DNA from: ChocPot-Mid sp043804925
GTDB lineage: Bacteria > Bacteroidota > Ignavibacteria > Kapaibacteriales > UBA2268
DNA: 38,502 nt
Assembly: GCA_043804925.1 (NCBI GenBank)
Contig: JAZDIP010000082.1
Span: 1-38,502, forward strand
Direction: 5' to 3'
Below the pieces are notes generated by a model. It did not search any database. It was not told the origin of the DNA and saw only the letters and a program-made list of their open reading frames with translations. Position 1 is the first letter of the stretch; each line of letters begins with the position of its first letter. The position numbers were made by a program, and so were the translations under genes. This document shows, one piece after another, positions 26,701 through 33,723 of the stretch.

Positions 26701-26823
26701 CAAGCTATGGAACCGGGAAACTGGGGAGTAAAATTTGATGCTAATAATCTTAATAGTGGAACTTATTTTATAAGGATGGAATTAAATAACAAGGTTATAA
26801 CTGAATTGGTTGTAATAGAGTAA
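23752..26823 (+). CDS. T9SS-exported beta-helix-like surface protein with internal tandem duplication
   Basis: This 1023-residue protein has a signal peptide (MNLKTLIIAMALILTYGTIKA). Two copies of a roughly 445-residue domain follow (W30 aligns with W475), then a type A T9SS tail (CYPNPVKSISEVQFF...GTYFIRMELN). Each copy contains GTVIKGKPGQEH, a GQWGGVIILGKAQTNIPGG-type motif, NEINGLT.GAVG.GTTI and NADDGFEFFGGTVN. This pattern is typical of a Bacteroidota family of parallel beta-helix-like secreted proteins, often encoded next to TonB receptors and sometimes mis-annotated as 'multidrug transporter'. Single-domain versions of about 400-500 residues are usual; the tandem form is unusual. A strong terminator follows, so receptor and surface protein form one unit. 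Confidence 0.9.
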   Translation: MNLKTLIIAMALILTYGTIKAEIITVTDSWINTGEKKYMTSENIYLLEGLVFVEDGAELHIESGTVIKGKPGQEHNASALVIAKGGKIFAEGTPTKPIIFTAEADDPYDLADLPITETGQWGGVIILGKAQTNIPGGVGQIEGIAETESRGQFGMPEGEHDNEDNSGVMRYVSIRHGGTDIGDANEINGLTLGAVGRGTTIDHIEVWYNADDGFEFFGGTVNTSHLVSAFNKDDSYDYDMGFNGRGQFWVSIQADNRGNCAGEHDGGDKPEDGTPFAIPVIYNATYIGSGVSSANTKSIGLHIRDNAGGKYFNSIFTEFTGKGLEIEDLTSGEDSKARFEAGDLVLNNNLWWNIGNATTTVQTIAPDVTGSNAYSQDFVRTYLSDVSNNNWIENPMLMGISRTQDGGLDPRPALNSPAFTKPVHSILSGEDFFVNAPYIGAFGPGDLWLDNWTFLSKSGILKPLRQNVVNVTDSWINAGETKYMTSDNIYLLDKLVFVEDGAKLYIEPGTVIKGKPGQEHDASALVIAKGGQIFALGTPTQPIIFTAEADDPYDLNDLPITETGQWGGVILLGKAQTNIPGGIGQIEGIAETEPRGGFGMPEGEFDNHDNSGIMRFVSIRHGGTDIGDANEINGLTFGAVGDGTTIEFVEVWYNADDGFEFFGGTVNTKFLISAFNKDDSFDYDIGFNGKGQNWFSIQAPNRGNCAGEHDGGDKPEDGKPFAIPYIYNATYIGSGVASANTKSIGLHIRDNAGSKYFNSIFTETTGKGLEIEDLTSGEDSRNRFEAMDIVFNNNIWWNIGSTNTTVETIAPDVSGSTPYAQDFVRTYLSNAATMNNIIDPQLYGISRDQDMGLDPRPMPSSPAFTSQKAPIFNAKGINNTFFHDAPYIGAFGVQNWLADWTFLSFAGIASNVGGGIPMIKTATGIQDPTVDVVDATLKINAGLSCYPNPVKSISEVQFFVEQQENVKIDVYNLLGVKVQNLVNQAMEPGNWGVKFDANNLNSGTYFIRMELNNKVITELVVIE
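23818..26472 (+). repeat. Two in-frame tandem copies of a 1335-bp coding repeat
   Basis: Copy 1 (about 23818-25129) and copy 2 (about 25153-26472) are offset by 1335 bases and share long runs of nearly identical protein, for example LTSGEDS, SANTKSIGLHIRDNAG and CAGEHDGGDKPEDG. Third-codon positions differ widely, so the duplication is not recent at the DNA level although the protein is well conserved. Confidence 0.85.
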
Positions 26824-27217
26824 AGTACACACATGCTTTAGAAACAATGGCGTAAGCTGATCACTTACGCCTTTTTTTATTTCTATTTATAATAAAACAC
26901 ATTTTTATTTTTGTTTTATAAGTTTATTTTTAGTATTTTTAATTTCTATTATTTGGGATTGTGATTGAAATTTCTCTTGTTGTTTTGTAGGATTGCCATT
27001 TGGAGTGTTGCAGTCAGTAGACAGTGGACGGTAGACAGTAGTCAGTTGTTTGTGGAAAGCGGTTAGTTGTTGGTTCTCAGATACAATCGTTGTAACAAAT
27101 GAATAAACTGCCAAAGTAAGGGGAGTATAAATAAGGAAGAGCGTAATAGAAATTGCTTAATTAATTGATTTGAATTTGAGATAATGAAATTATTGAACAA
27201 TAAATTGAGGAATATAG
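26824..27217. other. Intergenic region before the ATPase operon
   Basis: About 390 bases. The first 55 contain the terminator described separately. At 27012-27048 there is a GTAGACAGT/GGACGG-type short repeat run, the same family as a coding segment within the ATPase membrane protein (29871-29900). The remaining AT-rich part should hold the operon promoter, but no clear -33/-7 pair could be picked. The ATG at 27218 is preceded by TGAGGAATATAG, a usable ribosome binding site. Confidence 0.6.
26849..26878 (+). terminator. Rho-independent terminator after the surface-protein gene
   Basis: A perfect 8-bp stem GGCGTAAG/CTTACGCC (26849-26856 and 26864-26871) with a 7-base loop is followed directly by seven T residues. 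It lies 25 bases after the stop codon at 26823, closing the TonB receptor/surface protein unit and isolating the ATPase operon. Confidence 0.92.
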
Positions 27218-29011
27218 ATGGCGAAAAAGGAGAAAAAAGGTTGGATAGTGTCAATCAAGGGACCTGTGATTGATGTTGAATTTGACCTTTCGGGTTCTGA
27301 AGAACTTGAGAAATTAGATGGTGAATTAACAGGAGCCGTTAAGGAAATAAATGTCAAGAGAAAGAAAAGAGATAATGAGCTCCCGGGGATATACGATATT
27401 GTTGAAGTAACCACAGAAGGGAACGACATCGAGAGACCTCTTTTGCTGGAGGTACTGTCTCATTTGGGTACAAATAAGGTGCGGACTGTAGCGATGGGTT
27501 CGACTTTTCAATTAGGAAGGGGAATGAATGTTATCGGAAAAGGGACTCAACTGAAAGTGCCGGTGGGAATATTGGGAAGAATCTTTAATACAGTGGGTGA
27601 AACCATAGATGACCGTCCATATCCAATCGAACAAGAAACTGAAGATTACCATGATTGGTTAACCGATACCGATTCAACAATAAAAAGGGCAAATATAGTC
27701 AAAGACCCTCCACCTTTTCAGGAAGTACAGCCACCCAGCGAAATACTCCATACATACATCAAAGTCGTTGATTTCATGGCACCTATGCCAAAAGGGGGCA
27801 AGATAGGGTTTTTTGGCGGTGCAGGTGTCGGTAAGTCTGTTTTCTTACAGGAGATAATAAACACTATGATAGAAACTGCGGGAGCAAAGACCGTTTTTGC
27901 GGGTGTTGGAGAAAGAACACGAGAAGGTTCTGACCTTTGGGGCGAATTCATGGACATTCATATTCAACAAACCAGGAATCCAAATATATCACCGGAAAAA
28001 AGACTACTTAATAATCTTGTGTTTGTTTTCGGGCAAATGAATGAACCATCCGGTGTAAGATTCAGGACAGCACACACTGCAATAACTATGGCAGAGTATT
28101 TCAGGGATGTAGATAATTTGGACAGTAACGGGAAACCAATATTAAACGAAAACGGTAAGCCAATAGAAAATAATGTTTTGTTTTTTGCCGATAATATTTT
28201 CAGATTTATCCAGGCAGGTGCCGAAGTGAGCACGCTACTTGGAAGAATGCCTTCGAACGTAGGGTACCAACCAACTTTGGAGATGGAAGTGGGTGACCTT
28301 GAGGAAAGAATTACATCAACCGACAAAGGATGGATTACTTCTGTCCAGGCAGTTTACGTTCCTGCAGACGACCTTACTGACCCTGCACCTTCGACAATAT
28401 TCGGACATTTGGATGCAACCATTGTATTGACAAGAGAGATTGCAGAAAAGAATATTTATCCTGCCGTTGACCCTCTTGCATCTACTTCGAATTTTTTGAC
28501 AAAAATGTCTGAAGATTATGTTAATTTGTTTTATAGCAATAATAAAGAGAAAATCAAAGAAAGCGGTTTTAGTGAAGATGAAGCAAAAAAGCTATTAAAG
28601 ATTCATCCCAGATTAGTTAAAGTTGTTAAAAATACTTTAGAAAAAAACAAACAAATAGAAAAAATCATCAACTTGTTGGGTAAGGATTCAATTAGTGCCG
28701 AACAAAGAGCTATTAACGACAGGGCAGAAAGGATAACAAACTTTTTAACACAGCCGTTTAAAGTTGCAGAAGTTTTTAGCGGAATACCTGGTCTTCAGGT
28801 ACCAATATGGGATACCATATTTGGTTTTCTGATACTTTGCTACGACGAAAAAGTAAGGGAAATTGATTCAAAATATTTTAAATTTATTGGTGACCTTATT
28901 GGTTCAATGGAACAAAAAGATGGAACCAAAGAATTTGCCAAATATCTCAAAGATGAGAAAAGTAAGCTTATAAATGATTATATAACAAAATTGAATTTGG
29001 AAGGGAAATAG
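27218..29011 (+). CDS. F1-like ATPase beta subunit (extended)
   Basis: This is the catalytic beta subunit of an F1-type rotary ATPase, 597 residues against about 465-480 normally. Walker A GGAGVGKS is at 200-207, the catalytic glutamate is Glu232 in GERTREG, and the Walker B-like aspartate is Asp325 in FFADNIFRF. GYQPTLEMEVGDLEERITST and VPADDLTDPAPSTIFGHLDA follow standard beta sequences. Extra material includes a segment near 40-55, an insertion at 299-318 (in AEYFRD...NNVLFF) and lengthening at 435-465 before the DELSEED region. That region reads KDSISAEQ (489-496), losing most of its acidic residues. All catalytic residues are intact, so ATP hydrolysis is expected. First gene of the operon; see also alpha and gamma. 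Confidence 0.95.
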   Translation: MAKKEKKGWIVSIKGPVIDVEFDLSGSEELEKLDGELTGAVKEINVKRKKRDNELPGIYDIVEVTTEGNDIERPLLLEVLSHLGTNKVRTVAMGSTFQLGRGMNVIGKGTQLKVPVGILGRIFNTVGETIDDRPYPIEQETEDYHDWLTDTDSTIKRANIVKDPPPFQEVQPPSEILHTYIKVVDFMAPMPKGGKIGFFGGAGVGKSVFLQEIINTMIETAGAKTVFAGVGERTREGSDLWGEFMDIHIQQTRNPNISPEKRLLNNLVFVFGQMNEPSGVRFRTAHTAITMAEYFRDVDNLDSNGKPILNENGKPIENNVLFFADNIFRFIQAGAEVSTLLGRMPSNVGYQPTLEMEVGDLEERITSTDKGWITSVQAVYVPADDLTDPAPSTIFGHLDATIVLTREIAEKNIYPAVDPLASTSNFLTKMSEDYVNLFYSNNKEKIKESGFSEDEAKKLLKIHPRLVKVVKNTLEKNKQIEKIINLLGKDSISAEQRAINDRAERITNFLTQPFKVAEVFSGIPGLQVPIWDTIFGFLILCYDEKVREIDSKYFKFIGDLIGSMEQKDGTKEFAKYLKDEKSKLINDYITKLNLEGK

Positions 29012-29033
29012 TAAAATCAATTAATTTTACAAG

Positions 29034-29432
29034 ATGAAAATAAAGTTTCAAATAATATCGTTGATTCCTGGTGATTATGATTCTTCTTATAATTGTGATT
29101 GTCTGTCGTTTAAAAGCAGTAAGGATATAGATTCCTACATTGGAAATGAATTCGATTTTGTTGATTTTTATAATAAGGACTTTATTAAGCAAATCGAAAC
29201 GTCTGCAAGGGAAATTGACAATATAGATAATGAGGAAAAATATATGGTATATGTTTATCCCAATCATAGAAGTATGATGAGTATTTTGGAAAGAGCATCA
29301 AATATTCAATTATTTGATAATGAACACTTAACAAAGAAGTTTTTGCTGCCGGAAGGTGGTATATTAAACATTTTAAATAAAGATAGTGGTGACCTTGAGG
29401 TAGAATTAATTACAAACAAAATAGAAAACTGA
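29034..29432 (+). CDS. Probable F1-like ATPase epsilon-type subunit
   Basis: This 132-residue protein is weakly recognisable as the beta-sandwich domain of epsilon. It begins MKIKFQIISLIPGD. The segment VYPNHRSMMSILERASNIQLF lines up with the LPGHAPLLTAL..G region, and PEGGILNILN with the following GGFLEV-type strand. The C-terminal helical hairpin that inhibits ordinary ATPases is not evident. Its place directly behind beta (22-base gap) is where epsilon lies in normal ATP operons, and this contributes much of the assignment. Its stop overlaps the next start in TGATG. Divergent; confirmation needs a structure-based comparison. Confidence 0.7.
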   Translation: MKIKFQIISLIPGDYDSSYNCDCLSFKSSKDIDSYIGNEFDFVDFYNKDFIKQIETSAREIDNIDNEEKYMVYVYPNHRSMMSILERASNIQLFDNEHLTKKFLLPEGGILNILNKDSGDLEVELITNKIEN

Positions 29433-30295
29433 TGATGGAAACAAGCGCGTTTTTATACGAAAATTTATCATATTCGTTGCTGATATGGCTGCATTTTGGA
29501 ACATCAATGCTAATTTCATTTAGTGTGTTTTTATATGTAATACCAATACTTTATAACATAGTTGTGTTGTATCTGCCGAGTTTTAAATTTGGATTTAAAG
29601 AAGCCGCAGCAGGAGCCGGTAGTTCCGGATTGCCTATGATACCCATAGAATTGATAAAAACATTGAAGGATTCGAAGGTATTTGCAGGAATATTTTCGAG
29701 GAATCCAAAGTTGTTTTCGGCTATACCGGCGGAGGAAACAAAGACATTTTTCGTGAAATTGGATGAGAAAATAGACAGGGTACTGGACAATTTAAAGGAT
29801 TTACCTACATCGGAAGAGAATGAAGAGAAGGAGGAAACCGGTGAAGAAGGTACTGTAACAGATAGTAAAAAGCAGGCAGCAGACGGCAGACAGCAGACAG
29901 GAGAAGGTGGCAGAGCAATGGGAAAAGGAGCTGATACTGTGAGTGAACCGGAAGTTGAAAAGGGAGCAAAGAAGTCGAAGAAGAAAAAGCTTTTACTTTA
30001 TGGTAATTTGGTTTTTGTGATTGTGATAGTTGCAATAAATGTATACAGTTACTTTTATTACAGCGGTATAATTAGCGATTATTTTGTTGTTAAGAAAGGT
30101 ATGCTGAAGAACAGCGGAGATGATTATGAATTGGTTTACGGTAAATTGAGGGGATTGAAAGATTCAAGTAAGGTGGAATTGATTAAAGAAATAAATACGT
30201 ATGTAGAGATAATCAATACTGTAAAAGCAGACAAGAGAAAGAGAGAAGCAGCTGAAGCGGCTAAAAAAGAACAGGAAGAACAAGGTAAAAAGTAG
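29432..30295 (+). CDS. Membrane-anchored protein of the F1-like ATPase operon (unknown family)
   Basis: This 287-residue protein matches no family I recognise. A long hydrophobic stretch spans residues 13-48 (one long or two short membrane segments), followed by GAGSSGLPMIPIELIKTL. An acidic linker follows (127-141: TSEENEEKEETGEEG), then a low-complexity segment (143-166). After a lysine patch KSKKKK comes a second membrane helix (187-209), and a Lys/Glu-rich, possibly coiled-coil tail. It occupies the slot where a, c and b would be in an N-ATPase or F-ATPase operon, but no essential Arg of subunit a or ion-binding carboxylate of c can be seen. Possibly a b-like stator or a novel anchor. Start/stop overlap with epsilon (TGATG). 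Confidence 0.75.
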   Translation: MMETSAFLYENLSYSLLIWLHFGTSMLISFSVFLYVIPILYNIVVLYLPSFKFGFKEAAAGAGSSGLPMIPIELIKTLKDSKVFAGIFSRNPKLFSAIPAEETKTFFVKLDEKIDRVLDNLKDLPTSEENEEKEETGEEGTVTDSKKQAADGRQQTGEGGRAMGKGADTVSEPEVEKGAKKSKKKKLLLYGNLVFVIVIVAINVYSYFYYSGIISDYFVVKKGMLKNSGDDYELVYGKLRGLKDSSKVELIKEINTYVEIINTVKADKRKREAAEAAKKEQEEQGKK

Positions 30296-30304
30296 CCGGA
30301 TGTT

Positions 30305-30925
30305 ATGAATAAAAAGGTGGTAAAATATTGTGCCGATACTTTATCGAAGATGGTTGATTATCATAATTCGAATGATGAGGAGTTGTTGGGAATCAATTTT
30401 GATTTAAAAAGATTATTGTTAATAAATAAAATTAACTTATATAACATAAGCAAATATAAGCATGATTCGGACAAGGATTTTTATGTTAAACTTAGAGATT
30501 TGTTATTTGAAAGGTATATAAAAACAGAGATAGTCCGGCAGTGGCTGGAGTTGTATATAACAAACAGTGCCATTGATTTTGAGGAAGTTCTGAATGCTGC
30601 AGATTTTTATAATTCGAAAACTCTTGAGATAAATGTAAAGATTAACAAAAAAATTGATTTAAGTAAAAAGCGGACAGATGAGATAATTAACTTTATACTC
30701 GTGAAAACGAAAAATGAAATTATTTATGACGATGACTATCAATATTTTATAATAAACATAATAGACAAGAAAAATAAGGATAGGAGTAAGTTGAGAATCT
30801 TCAGAAAAGAGTATGTTGATGAGATTGATAGCCAGGGGCAGGGAGAATTAGGTCTTTCAAAGACGGAATTATTGAACACAATTTTTGATTATTTTATTAT
30901 TAATAAGAAAAAAGAGAGAACATGA
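30305..30925 (+). CDS. Conserved-position protein of F1-like ATPase operon, possibly delta/OSCP-like
   Basis: This 206-residue hydrophilic protein has an N-terminal half predicted largely helical (VVKYCADTLSKMVDYH...RQWLELYITNSAIDFEEV). The C-terminal half has a pattern resembling OSCP/delta: a strand (KTLEINVKINKKIDLS), a helix (RTDEIINFILVKTKN), then paired strands (QYFIINIIDKK). Its place immediately before alpha, overlapping it in ATGA (30922-30925), is exactly where delta lies in classical operons. The sequence similarity alone is too weak to prove it. Alternatives are a lineage-specific stator component. No membrane segment. Confidence 0.7.
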   Translation: MNKKVVKYCADTLSKMVDYHNSNDEELLGINFDLKRLLLINKINLYNISKYKHDSDKDFYVKLRDLLFERYIKTEIVRQWLELYITNSAIDFEEVLNAADFYNSKTLEINVKINKKIDLSKKRTDEIINFILVKTKNEIIYDDDYQYFIINIIDKKNKDRSKLRIFRKEYVDEIDSQGQGELGLSKTELLNTIFDYFIINKKKERT

Positions 30926-32772
30926 GCACAATTGATAAGAAGTATTTGGAGCAAATCCAGAGTGAATTGAATAACGAGATTGCAAAGCTGATAGAGATAA
31001 ATCAGAAGCCATCGGGAGGTCATATAGACGAGGGATTTGTCGAGAGTTTCGCTGATGGGATTGGTGTAATCTCCGGACTTGAGAAAGCAAAAATCGGACA
31101 GAAACTTCAGTTTCCTACTTCCACAAAAAGAGCAGGAGAGGAGATCTTCGGTCAGATAATTGATATTGATGAAAATACGGTCAGTTGTATTGTGTTTGGT
31201 GAGGAAAGGTTTGTTAAGGAAAAGGATAAAGTATTGTTGGACAAGACACAGGATGTTTTATCGGTGTTTGCATCCGAAGCACAATTAGGCCACGTTGTTG
31301 ACCCTTTCGGCAGACCAATAGATTTGGAGGAAAGTGATGAAGAAGAACCTGCTAAAGATATGTCAAATGACTTGGTAGAAGTTTGGTCAAGGGTAATGCA
31401 TAAAAAAACTATTAACTCCAAAGAATATAAATATATTCCTGTTGAAAGAGACGCACCGCCATTGATATCCCGTTCACCAATTAGTACACCGCTGCAAACA
31501 GGAATCAAGGCAATTGACACTATGATGCCCATTGGCTTGGGACAAAGAATGTTGGTTATAGGTGACAGAGGTACAGGTAAATCGGCGGTTGCTATTGCCT
31601 GTATGCTTCATCAGTTAAAAATAAATAAGTTTCGCGATGAAAAAGATAAAATTGTTTTCATTTATGTAGCCATTGGTAAGAAAATATCTGAAATTAAATC
31701 AATAAAACATACTATAAAGAGAACAGTCACTGATTATGATGTGAGCGATAATACAATTATTGTTGCAACCAAAGCAAATGACCCTGCGGCTTTGTTATAT
31801 ATAGCACCATTTGCAGGTTGTTCTATTGGTGAATACTTTCGTGACAGAGGAAAGCAAGCAGTAATTATTTATGATGATTTAACAAAACATGCAAATGCTT
31901 ACAGGCATATATCATTGCTATTAAAAAGAGCACCGGGAAGAGAAGCTTTTCCGGGTGATATTTTTTATTTGCATTCAAGACTGCTGGAAAGAGCTGCATC
32001 CGTCTATTATGAAGAAAATGATAATGGAGATTTTGCATATTCCAAACCCAAATATGGTGAGAAACAAACCGTTGGTACACTGACTTCATTTCCTTTGATT
32101 GAAACAAAAGAAAATGATTATTCTGCATATATTCCCACAAATGTAATTTCTATTACTGACGGGCAGATTTATTTGGATATTGCTCTTTTCAATGAAGAAA
32201 TTTTACCGGCAGTCCATACCGGTTTATCCGTATCGAGAGTTGGCAGCAAAGCACAGACCCCACTTATGAAACAGCTTTCAAAAAATTTGAAAGCTGATTT
32301 GGCAATATATAAAGAAAAGAAAAAGTTCCAGAGTTTTGGTTTTGACCTTTCAGCAGAAGATAAAATCATAGTCAATCATGGTGAAAGAGCTTATGCATAC
32401 TTAAAACAGGCATTGAACGAAACTACAATGGAAAAAGACCAATTAACAGATTTGGCAAAAATCGAAATCCAAAAAATAATAGAGACTGAATACAACAAAA
32501 ACAAAAACAATAAGACAATGTTTGGTAAAGATTTTAATTCTTCCGCAGAAGAAATTTTAAATCTGGCTTTTGAAAAGTATGCAAAAAGCAATAAACTGGT
32601 ACAGCAAGAAAACGAGACTGAAGAAAAGTACAACAAGAAATTCAACATTAGCGGTTTTAAAAATCCCGGTGAATTTAAAGAATTAATAATTAAGGATACC
32701 AATTTGATAAGCTTTATTAATGAAATTTTAATTAAAGAAAAAGAACCAAATGGCGACAATCCGACAACTTAA
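30922..32772 (+). CDS. F1-like ATPase alpha subunit (extended)
   Basis: This 616-residue alpha subunit compares with a usual 500-515. Walker A GDRGTGKS is at 214-221, with the usual Gln of GDRQTGKT replaced by Gly217. The catalytic-Glu position is occupied by Lys in IYVAIGKK, so it remains a non-catalytic site. The arginine finger Arg439 in LSVSRVG is intact and should serve the beta active site. The sequence SAYIPTNVISITDGQIYLD is textbook alpha. Additions include DLEESDEEEPAKDM (134-147), a 15-20 residue loop at 363-385, and a longer C-terminal domain (about 500-616). It overlaps the upstream gene by 4 bases and gamma by 23 bases, so the stoichiometric subunits are translationally coupled. 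Confidence 0.95.
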   Translation: MSTIDKKYLEQIQSELNNEIAKLIEINQKPSGGHIDEGFVESFADGIGVISGLEKAKIGQKLQFPTSTKRAGEEIFGQIIDIDENTVSCIVFGEERFVKEKDKVLLDKTQDVLSVFASEAQLGHVVDPFGRPIDLEESDEEEPAKDMSNDLVEVWSRVMHKKTINSKEYKYIPVERDAPPLISRSPISTPLQTGIKAIDTMMPIGLGQRMLVIGDRGTGKSAVAIACMLHQLKINKFRDEKDKIVFIYVAIGKKISEIKSIKHTIKRTVTDYDVSDNTIIVATKANDPAALLYIAPFAGCSIGEYFRDRGKQAVIIYDDLTKHANAYRHISLLLKRAPGREAFPGDIFYLHSRLLERAASVYYEENDNGDFAYSKPKYGEKQTVGTLTSFPLIETKENDYSAYIPTNVISITDGQIYLDIALFNEEILPAVHTGLSVSRVGSKAQTPLMKQLSKNLKADLAIYKEKKKFQSFGFDLSAEDKIIVNHGERAYAYLKQALNETTMEKDQLTDLAKIEIQKIIETEYNKNKNNKTMFGKDFNSSAEEILNLAFEKYAKSNKLVQQENETEEKYNKKFNISGFKNPGEFKELIIKDTNLISFINEILIKEKEPNGDNPTT

Positions 32773-33658
32773 AGAAGAAATAAACGGTACAATTACTTTT
32801 TTCGATGTCGCCGAGGTATTGAGTACTATTGCGTCTATGGCTTTTGCCAATATTAGCAAGTTGTACGAAGCAAATTTTATTAAGCTAAACAAAGCTATTG
32901 ACCAGGTTCACGGCTATATCAATAAATACATCCCTTTGTTTGCTGAAGAAATTCCATCTGAAAAACCTGAGATGGTTGAACGCAGCAGCAGTAACAGAAA
33001 AAAAGCAGCTATACTCGTAGGTTCTAATCTTGGTTTTTGCGGGAAATTTAACAATGAAATTAAACTTAACTATGCTAATTATATCGGTCAATTATCTGAT
33101 TTCGATTATGTCTTTATAATCGGGAGACAACTTTTTGCAATTCATGAAACTCAATATAAAATACCTTTTCCGGTTGCTAAAAAAATTATTTGGAATGAAT
33201 TGATAGATGTTAAAACCGCTTCTGTGAATGATATAATAGATGTTTTGGAAGAAAGTAAACAGGATGTCGAAATTTCAGTTTTATCAAATTCATATAATCC
33301 AGAAATTAAAAAGGGATATTTATCTGACAGAAAATTCTTATATCCCAGTTCATTCGAACTGACAAATTTGGAGAATATCAAAACAGTTGGATACTACCAA
33401 ACTTTAGGAGATGTAATATTGGAACCTGAATCAAGTACCTTTTTAACTAATCTGTTAAAATATTACTTTAATATTACTTTTTTAAGCTTGTTGGTCCAAT
33501 CTGAAATTGCTGAAAACTACGAAAGAATGAACTCGATGAATCAGGCAAAAGACGAGATTGATATAATCCTTAAAAAATTGAAACGTAAACTCCAAAAAAT
33601 GAGACAAGCTAAAATCACAAATGAACTTTTAGAAGTTATAGGTGCCCAGAAAAAGTAA
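32750..33658 (+). CDS. F1-like ATPase gamma subunit
   Basis: This 302-residue central-shaft subunit has the two terminal helices that form the gamma coiled coil. The N-terminus MATIRQLKEEINGTITFFDVAEVLSTIASMAF matches the gamma start. The C-terminus is RMNSMNQAKDEIDIILKKLKR followed by RQAKITNELLEVIGAQ, an almost canonical gamma end. Between them is the Rossmann-like domain (KKAAILVGSNLGFCGKFNNE). Length is close to the normal 285-300. The presence of a proper gamma means this is a rotary-type assembly and not merely an alpha/beta-type hexamer. The gene is the last in the operon; it converges on the DUF1573 gene with 65 bases between stops. Confidence 0.93.
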   Translation: MATIRQLKEEINGTITFFDVAEVLSTIASMAFANISKLYEANFIKLNKAIDQVHGYINKYIPLFAEEIPSEKPEMVERSSSNRKKAAILVGSNLGFCGKFNNEIKLNYANYIGQLSDFDYVFIIGRQLFAIHETQYKIPFPVAKKIIWNELIDVKTASVNDIIDVLEESKQDVEISVLSNSYNPEIKKGYLSDRKFLYPSSFELTNLENIKTVGYYQTLGDVILEPESSTFLTNLLKYYFNITFLSLLVQSEIAENYERMNSMNQAKDEIDIILKKLKRKLQKMRQAKITNELLEVIGAQKK

Positions 33659-33723
33659 GAAAGCACCCAATTAATATTGAATAATTTTACTTTTCACTTT
33701 CTCCAAAAGAACTTTCTACTATT

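Noticed and set aside
27218..33658. Interpretation as a flagellar/type III secretion ATPase (FliI-type)
   Set aside because: Separate catalytic beta and non-catalytic alpha with a canonical gamma C-terminus are present; FliI-type systems are homohexamers with a FliJ stalk.
27218..33658. Interpretation as a V/A-type ATPase
   Set aside because: The P-loops, the SVSRVG and GERTREG contexts and the gamma subunit are F-type; there is no A-subunit bulge domain or D/F subunit.
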